Source of the DNA: Capsicum annuum
Taxonomy: Eukaryota > Streptophyta > Magnoliopsida > Solanales > Solanaceae
Length of the DNA stretch: 64,000 nt
Direction: 5' to 3'
Assembly (NCBI RefSeq): GCF_002878395.1
Contig: NC_061121.1
Span: 19,530,510 to 19,594,509, forward strand
Numbering within the stretch: position 1 is the first letter of the stretch; each line of letters starts with the position of its first letter. The notes under the pieces are model-generated. The model did no database searches, was not told the DNA's origin, and saw nothing but the letters and a program-made list of their open reading frames with translations. Of this stretch, positions 58,253 to 64,000 are shown one piece after another. The position numbers and the translations under genes are program-made.

Positions 58253-58711
58253 GGCATAATACATAAACAAGACTTTTAACTTGACACCAAATTATAACTA
58301 TGACCTTTAACTTTGCCAGTGCACAAGTAGGCCCTTTAACTATATAAAAGCTGAACAAAAAAATACTCCAATTCTGCAACTTACATGCGTGAAACTCAAT
58401 TGCTCCTACATGGATTAGTAATCCACTCAGATGCTGCCACCTAATAAAAAAGACACATTACAAGTATGACCTTTAACTTTGTCAGTGCACAAATAGGCCC
58501 TTTAACTATTCAAAAACTAAACAAAAACACACTCCAATTCTAACTCTGACGCTCGTGGTTTTAAGTGTATACACGCATTTTGCCAGGTAGGATTAGAGTG
58601 TTTTTTTGTTCAGCTTTTGTATATTTAAAAGGCCTACTTGTGCATTGATAAAGTTAAAGGTCATAGTTATAATTTGGTGTCAAGTTAAAGGTTTTGTTTA
58701 TGTATTATGCT
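58253..58711. mobile_element. Inverted-repeat MITE, Mutator-like
   Basis: Arms of about 125 bp: GCATAATACATAAACAAGAC onward on the left and, inverted, GTTTTGTTTATGTATTATGC on the right, including GACCTTTAACTTTG and TAGGCCCTTTAAC blocks. It is flanked by the 9-bp duplication TTTTGCAAT (58244-58252 and 58712-58720). A second partial copy of the arm (from 58463) lies inside. Confidence 0.87.
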
Positions 58712-58720
58712 TTTTGCAAT

Positions 58721-60026
58721 TCATCCTGATTTCCAAACTCGACCTCTCCAAAACGCTAACCGACAAACTCCATCCGACACATTCAACTCCTATAAGATGC
58801 ACCCATTGCAAATTTTCACTTGAATGAACCAGAATCTCCTTCAACAATGGCATTTACCGGTTCTTCAAATTCTCTGCTTTTGAGTTAATTATTCAGAAAG
58901 GTTACTTAATGCTAGATAATGTTTTCTTCAAGATTGGAAGTTAATAAAGAAAGTGAGAAGTTCATAATCAGGTGGAAGGGAGTGAGGTTCGGAAACTCAG
59001 TAAGCAAATTATTGGAATAAAATTGTCGCCAACTTCTGCTTTGATGTGGGTCTAAATGTTCATGGAAGGTCTTGAGAAACCGTCTTTTGAGCTGGTCGGT
59101 ATGGCAATGGTGGGTGGTCATGTCTATGGCGAAGGCATCATTGACGGAGGTTGCAGGAGAAGAAAAGAAAGAAACAAAAAAGGAAATTACGAGGCAAAAT
59201 GTGATTGGTGTGTGCCATACACCAATTTTCGTATAACTAGTCCGGGTCAAAAAAGGTGATATTTACATCAGTTCAAGTAACCGTAAGGTGGTCACAGGAT
59301 CCGGGGACAAAGTTCTAGCGTCTCTTTGAAAATGGGTCATAGTTCAGGTGTATTTATGTATTCTTCCTAAGTAGAACAAGGACAAATATTCTCTATCTCT
59401 AGAACAGTTAGCATCCAAACTTATGATAGCAAGTAAATTGATCTATATACACAAATTCATGTTTAACATAGGGTAAAACACAACAGAAATATCCAACTTT
59501 AACACTCAAATATCAGAGCATATGATTTGTAGATAGGATTCAGGGAAACAACTCTTCCCCCAGTTAATGTTACAACTGCAAGACTACATTAGCGCGGCAA
59601 TAATTCAAGAACTTCCTCCTCCAAGGTTCAACCAACTCCACAACCTTGGCAAGTACATGTTTGATATTAGAGAAGAAAGCCCAAGACATAAGATTTTGCG
59701 GATCTATAGAATCAGATAATGGAATTCCGACGTGGATATGCCAGCAACAAATTAGACAATAAATGAAGTTACCACAATCAAACGCATAAAGTTTTTCTAC
59801 AAACTTGAAAAAGCACATCATGCAAAGTAATACCACTAAAATAAGCATTGCTATTACAGGAATAGTATGAATTGGAGAAAATAAGATGAAACCCGGGAGT
59901 TGGACACGATTGCAGACAGCATAAAGTTGTTAAACAGGTGCTATAGAAAGGAACAGTTAAATCAGGGACATATGTTTTAGGATAAATCTATAATTGTTTG
60001 CTACCCATGTTTCAATTAGAGAAAAG
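58721..60026. other. Region without recognised gene
   Basis: A 112-codon minus-strand frame (59250-58912) begins with a hydrophobic stretch (ITFCLVISFFVSFFS) that could pass as a signal peptide. It has no recognisable mature domain. A 92-codon minus-strand frame at 59848-59570 is likewise unassigned. Either may be chance. Confidence 0.35.
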
Positions 60027-60035
60027 AGAATGCAA

Positions 60036-60251
60036 CAGGCACCCAAGGGTGTGGCCTAGTGGTTCAATGAAGTTGGAATGAGCACCATGAGGTCTCAGGT
60101 TCAATTCCCAGCAAAGATAAACACTAGGTATTCTCTTCCCATTTGTTCTAACCTTGGTGGACAGAGTTACCTGATATCTATTGTTGTTGCTAGTGGGAGG
60201 TGGCAGGTATCCCATGGATTTAGTCGAGGTGCGCGCAAGCTGGGATTCAAT
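60036..60251 (+). mobile_element. TS-type SINE
   Basis: A tRNA-derived head with box A (GTGGCCTAGTGGTTC) and box B (GGTTCAATTCC) is followed by the typical TS body: CTTGGTGGACAGAGTTACCT, then GGGAGGTGGCAGGTATCCCA, then GTCGAGGTGCGCGCAAGC. It is flanked by the 9-bp duplication AGAATGCAA (60027-60035 and 60252-60260). The TTG tail is short or missing. Confidence 0.92.
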
Positions 60252-60366
60252 AGAATGCAATAGAATTCTCTGACAAGAAGTTTCTGGGATACTTCAATAA
60301 TAGCCATCCAACAAGTAACCTTATGCATCATCTAATTAATCATCACATTAATCGCAAATGACAATG

Positions 60367-60562
60367 AACTAAACCTTGCAAGCACACTTAACAAAAAGAA
60401 CGAAGGGAAATGTTAAGTGCCTCATATATCTAAAGTGATGAATCCTAACATCAATAGGCAGGGAACTAAACCTTGCAAGCACAGTTAACAAAAAGAACGA
60501 AGGGAAATGCAAGTGCCTCATATATCTAAAGTGATGAATCCTAGCATCAATAGACAGGACAG
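60367..60562. repeat. 98-bp tandem duplication
   Basis: Two copies of ACTAAACCTTGCAAGCACA, AACAAAAAGAACGAAGGGAA and CTCATATATCTAAAGTGATG, differing by a few bases. Confidence 0.92.
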
Positions 60563-61410
60563 AGCAACGACTCCCATTATTATTGTATACACGTAGCAAT
60601 GCCTGTTAGTAGGAGTAAAATCTCCTACCTTCTACCATATTTGTGACTATAACTAAATCCACTTGAAATTATTCAAAGACAGATTACAAATGAAATCTTT
60701 GAGAAGCAAATACTAGATGGACATTCATGCACGAGAGCAATACTTCAAAATGCAAAATCATTCAGTAGATCATATTCTTGATCAACAACAAGAGTAAGCA
60801 AACTTCGAATCGCATTCCACATGAAAAATCACATCAAGGATAAAAATCATTAAAAAAATCTACATCTAACCACAATTAATATATCAAAAAATTTAATATT
60901 GAACTCTAATATTTTCTTTCACTATTATTAATATGTATAGAAGTGACATTAACATATTCACTCTGTCCAGTTTAATGTAGTCATATAACAAGAATGGAGA
61001 GAGTATCTCTTAAGAGCCTCGGATTTCTAAAGATACGAATCCTAACTTCATCAGTTAAGACAAAGCTGTAAGTCCCATTGTTATTATATACACAAAGCAA
61101 AGCTTGTTTGTAGCCGTAAAATCTCCTATAACTACATGTTCCTCCACCATAGGTGTGGCTATAACTACATCCTCTTATACAAAGACAGATATACAAATGC
61201 AATCTTTGAGAAGCAGGTACTAGATGGACACGAATGTCAAATCATCAGTAGATGAAAGATATTCTTTATCAACAATAAGAACATAGCTAACTTCAAATCA
61301 CATTCCACATGAAACAATAAGAATTATGAACAGAAAGCACCACATCAAGTATAAAAATCATTACTTTATAGCAAAAATTGTAAATCTAACAACAATTAAT
61401 ACATGTGAAA
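60510..61410. repeat. Diverged segmental duplication, two units of about 400 bp
   Basis: Unit 1 (60510-60890) and unit 2 (61005-61410) share an ordered series of blocks. These are TCTAAAG.TA/GATGAATCCTA, CTCCCATT.TTATT.TATACAC, GTAAAATCTCCTA, TAGATGGACA, CATTCCACATGAAA, CATCAAG.ATAAAAATCATTA, and AACCACAATTAAT or AACAACAATTAAT. The pair lies directly 3' of the mTERF gene. Confidence 0.85.
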
Positions 61411-61482
61411 CATTTAGTATTGACTCTAATGATTCTCCAACATATACAAAAATCGACCCTATCCAAAGAAAAGAATCACTTA

Positions 61483-62499
61483 CTACAACAATTGCTTGTT
61501 CTCCACTAACCGCAATCGCATTTCAATCAATCTGGCATAGAATTCCCCATCACTAACCTTCAACATCTCCGATAAAGACATCGTAAACCCATGCTCCACC
61601 AAAAGCTTATGCCTGGGCTTAATCTTCCCTTCCAAACTAAACGAAAAATACTGCGGAAACTTCTTCAACTCCCCTACATCCCTATCCATTTCCTTCAACA
61701 AATACTCAACTTTCGGCTTAAAATTCTTCTCAATACTAAATGTCAACAATCCAGGTGATCTCAGTATCATACTAACCACATTATTACGTGCAATTCCTAA
61801 ACTAACCAAGTAATCAATTTTCGGGGTCAACGTATGCTCAACACTATATACAAGCAGTACAGCAGTTTGACAAGTAATACTATTCGAACCTGAAAATCCA
61901 AATTCTTTCAAGAACTGAAATGTGGGGTTCAGTTGTTTTTCAACACTAGACACCAAGATTCTTGGACAACGGATAATACATCTACGAATGTCGTTGAAAG
62001 GTATTGCAACTTCGTTTAACAAGAAGTCGAAAATCGGGTAAAGATCAGTATAAGGATCGGAAGTTAAGAGTTTGGGATGCATATCAAGTATTCGACCAAT
62101 TGCCGAACGTTCAATTCCCATTGAATTGAGGCAAATTTCAACGGATTTGATTGTTTCAAGATGTGCTGAACGGAGATTTGGGTTTTGTTGAAGGGCTTTT
62201 GTGGGGTTGATTTTGAGTTGTTCAAGGTAGAGGAGTTTTTCTCTGAATTTGAGTCCACAGTCAGTTGTGGGAATGGTGGTTTTTGTGGGTTTAGGAGAAA
62301 TTGAGGATTTAATTGATAAGGTCTGTGTGTACTTTATTCTCGTCAGACCACACAAGTGGGATTTTACGGGATATGTTGTGGTGTCTCTTTTATGTGTCCA
62401 TTCTACTATCGTCAGACTCGACGAGTGGAATTTCCTGGAATATGAGGAGTTTGGAGTGATGGGAGAAAAAGGGGGTGGGGTTTTGGGAGGGTTTAGCAT
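61483..62499 (-). CDS. mTERF-family organelle transcription factor (SOLDAT10/EMB93-like)
   Basis: Minus strand, single open frame of 338 codons with no frameshift, the only apparently intact host gene here. From residue 81 (CGLKFREKLLYLEQLKINP) it consists of repeated helical mTERF motifs with the typical pattern: IGRILDMHPKLLTSDPYTDL, DIRRCIIRCPRILVSSVEKQ, VVSMILRSPGLLTFSIEKNF, ELKKFPQYFSFSLEGKIKPR. It ends KVSDGEFYARLIEMRLRLVE near the C-terminus. The text is very like the chloroplast mTERF encoded by Arabidopsis SOLDAT10/EMB93 (from memory, not searched). mTERF proteins bind organellar nucleic acid and affect plastid or mitochondrial gene expression. The 80-residue N-terminus is Ser/Thr/Lys-rich, as a plastid transit peptide should be. 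Residues 17-59 are coded by two LINE-tail-like copies, so the true start or N-terminus could differ. Confidence 0.92.
   Translation of the reverse strand: MLNPPKTPPPFSPITPNSSYSRKFHSSSLTIVEWTHKRDTTTYPVKSHLCGLTRIKYTQTLSIKSSISPKPTKTTIPTTDCGLKFREKLLYLEQLKINPTKALQQNPNLRSAHLETIKSVEICLNSMGIERSAIGRILDMHPKLLTSDPYTDLYPIFDFLLNEVAIPFNDIRRCIIRCPRILVSSVEKQLNPTFQFLKEFGFSGSNSITCQTAVLLVYSVEHTLTPKIDYLVSLGIARNNVVSMILRSPGLLTFSIEKNFKPKVEYLLKEMDRDVGELKKFPQYFSFSLEGKIKPRHKLLVEHGFTMSLSEMLKVSDGEFYARLIEMRLRLVENKQLL
62321..62451. repeat. Two LINE-tail-like copies within the mTERF N-terminal coding region
   Basis: On the plus strand, 62321-62385 and 62390-62451 are related to each other: CGTCAGACCACACAAGTGGGA against CGTCAGACTCGACGAGTGGAA. 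Both are related to the RTE tail in this window at 4266-4335 (CCAGGCTTCACTTTGTGGGA, then GGTATGTTG). They would encode residues 38-59 and 17-36. Confidence 0.55.
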
Positions 62500-63689
62500 A
62501 TTTGGTGGAAGAAGTGAAGGTGAAGAGGGAAGGATTGAATTGGCATGCTTTGTTTGTGTTGGAGCTCTATCTACAAGGATGATAATTCATAGTATTTTGC
62601 GCTTGTGTTTTGTAGTTTTACAACCATCACCTTATCACCTATGCAATATGTATACCAATTTCCCATTTTTTGAGTTTCGTATTGAAGTATCATGTGTGTG
62701 AATTTTTTATTTGAACGATCACCAATTATCAAATGTTTTTTTTTAATTTGAATATATTATTTAAATAAAAAAAGTAAGCAATTGAGAATAAGTGTTTTGA
62801 CAAATAATTTATGATAATTTAGTTGAGAAGCGCACACACCTAATAATTGATGTTATTCAAAAAAGTGGGAAAAAAAGTGGGATACTGTAAGTGTTTTAAC
62901 CTTTCACTTTTTTCCTTTTTTAAACATTTTCAAAATTAAAGATGAACTATAAAGCACTTGAAATAAGTTAATTCAAACACCTTTTTAATTTGAAATATTA
63001 GTTACATATATTGACTTGTAAGAAGTATATCTTACTTTTCATTCTTATTTAGAGAAAAACTAAACCATATGATTGGGAACAAATTATCCTTGATATAAAT
63101 AATGTGATAAATATAAAATAATTCTACATTATTTCAAAACTATTATACATTTTACTTCATACCAAACGAAAGCGATTAAACGTTAAAATTTTTGTAAAAG
63201 TTGGATTGTAAAGTTGGATATTTTTCGAATAGGAATTTTAACCTTCTTTGAACAGCTACTTGTTAGAAAAAAGTATATAATACTACAACTTATCTTTATT
63301 AACTAAAGTACATAAAATCTCTATGTTTTTTATTAATTACCCAAAATTTCTTTTCTTTAAAAAAACAATTGGATACATCCACAAACATATAAATTTTCGA
63401 ATACATAATTTTAATAATGTAACTCCTTTTGATTTAGTTAGTGTATTATGTATCTCGATCAAATAGTTTCAAAAATGAAAGTATCTCATTAATTAAAATT
63501 ATGTATCCGGATGCTAATTATGTATCCAAGCAAAAATGAAGCAATTAATTGTTACATTTTAAGTTCAAAATTATGTATTTCAACATCAAAATTATATATT
63601 CGTATGTTAATTATGTAATTGAAAATTGCAAAATAATAAATTATTTACAATTTAACAAAGAGTAGGAATATGGACAATTTAATGTTTTA
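62500..63689. other. Upstream flank of the mTERF gene, AT-rich
   Basis: Presumed promoter side of the mTERF gene. No TATA box can be singled out in such AT-rich DNA, and no other gene was recognised. ATGTATC/GATACAT words are frequent at 63370-63610, as also at 8400-8640. Confidence 0.45.
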
Positions 63690-64000
63690 AGTAATCTTGT
63701 TTAGATCTAGGTAGGATAAAGAGAAATATGCATAAAACACAGTGTTTATCGAACCTTAGCAAAAAATGGTTTCAAATTTGCTATTCTCTTCAATACGTTA
63801 TTATATTTTCAGAAATGCAAAATTGGAATATATTGGATCATTAGCACATAACTAAACAATTGAAAAGAATGTGTTATGTGCTTTCTTTCTTTCTTTTTTT
63901 TGGTGAAACATGGAGAGTTTTATTTATAACACAAAAATATTTACAAGCCGTGTTATGTGCTTTCAAAAATATAATTCTACTTCTCGATAACACCATAAAT
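63690..64000. repeat. Dispersed repeat, copy 2
   Basis: Second copy of 8786-9040, same orientation, interrupted by a 64-bp LINE stub. It probably continues beyond the window. Confidence 0.9.
63886..63949 (-). mobile_element. 64-bp LINE 3'-end stub
   Basis: On the minus strand the insert ends in an A-rich tail (reads TTTCTTTCTTTTTTTT on plus). It is flanked by a perfect 15-bp duplication GTGTTATGTGCTTTC (63871-63885 and 63950-63964). The related copy at 8975-8990 has the site only once. Confidence 0.92.

Noticed and set aside
58912..59250. Secreted peptide gene with a hydrophobic N-terminus
   Set aside because: The hydrophobic stretch alone is weak evidence. No cysteine pattern, known peptide motif or neighbouring gene structure supports it.
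62249..62701. 150-codon plus-strand open frame
   Set aside because: Largely antisense to the N-terminal part of the mTERF gene, without recognisable motifs.

Overview
The window is intergenic, transposon-dominated nuclear DNA of a flowering plant, most likely a member of the Solanaceae. The reasons are a TS-type SINE, the RTE LINE tail that is common in nightshades, Stowaway elements with the CTCCCTCCGT terminus, very large gypsy LTRs and a low overall GC content. One host gene looks intact: a single-exon mTERF-family organelle gene on the minus strand at 61483-62499. The remaining recognisable host sequence is broken: two F-box genes at the left edge, and fragments of a DEAD-box helicase (RH7-like), a Raf-like kinase and a PP2A B56 subunit at 50.5-55.2 kb.

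Layout. 0-5 kb: two divergent F-box genes, each split by a different transposon whose target-site duplication (TSD) is still readable. 5.06-7.35 kb: a solo LTR with a TSD. 7.4-9.5 kb: AT-rich sequence with a Stowaway MITE and short tandem repeats. 9.53-26.42 kb: a near full-length plant L1 LINE (minus strand) carrying a 10.2-kb gypsy chromovirus (plus strand) nested in its ORF1. 26.4-32.8 kb: a run of MITEs, including an 839-bp foldback element and an 888-bp hAT-like element with a Stowaway inside it. 32.8-40.6 kb: a decayed autonomous hAT element (minus strand) that holds an AT-rich satellite with an assembly gap and a nested small LTR element. 41.7-46.1 kb: a decayed MULE with a mudrA-type transposase and a convergent Ulp1/C48 peptidase gene. 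46.1-49.7 kb: a large gypsy LTR. 50.3-55.2 kb: host-gene fragments, all on the minus strand. 55.6-60.3 kb: an LTR-like piece, an 878-bp hAT MITE, a 63-bp minisatellite, a 459-bp inverted-repeat MITE and a TS SINE. 60.3-62.5 kb: duplicated 3' flank and the mTERF gene. 62.5-64 kb: AT-rich upstream sequence and a 64-bp LINE stub with a 15-bp TSD.

The most instructive signals are insertions that can be removed on paper at the TSD to give back an open exon (F-box A, F-box B, helicase exon 4). Others are the helicase/kinase/phosphatase fragment cluster in one orientation with introns retained, the MULE-Ulp1 pairing, a tandemly duplicated protease segment in the gypsy element, and two copies of a LINE-tail-like sequence inside the N-terminal coding region of the mTERF gene. 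All coordinates and homologies come from reading the sequence; no database search was run.
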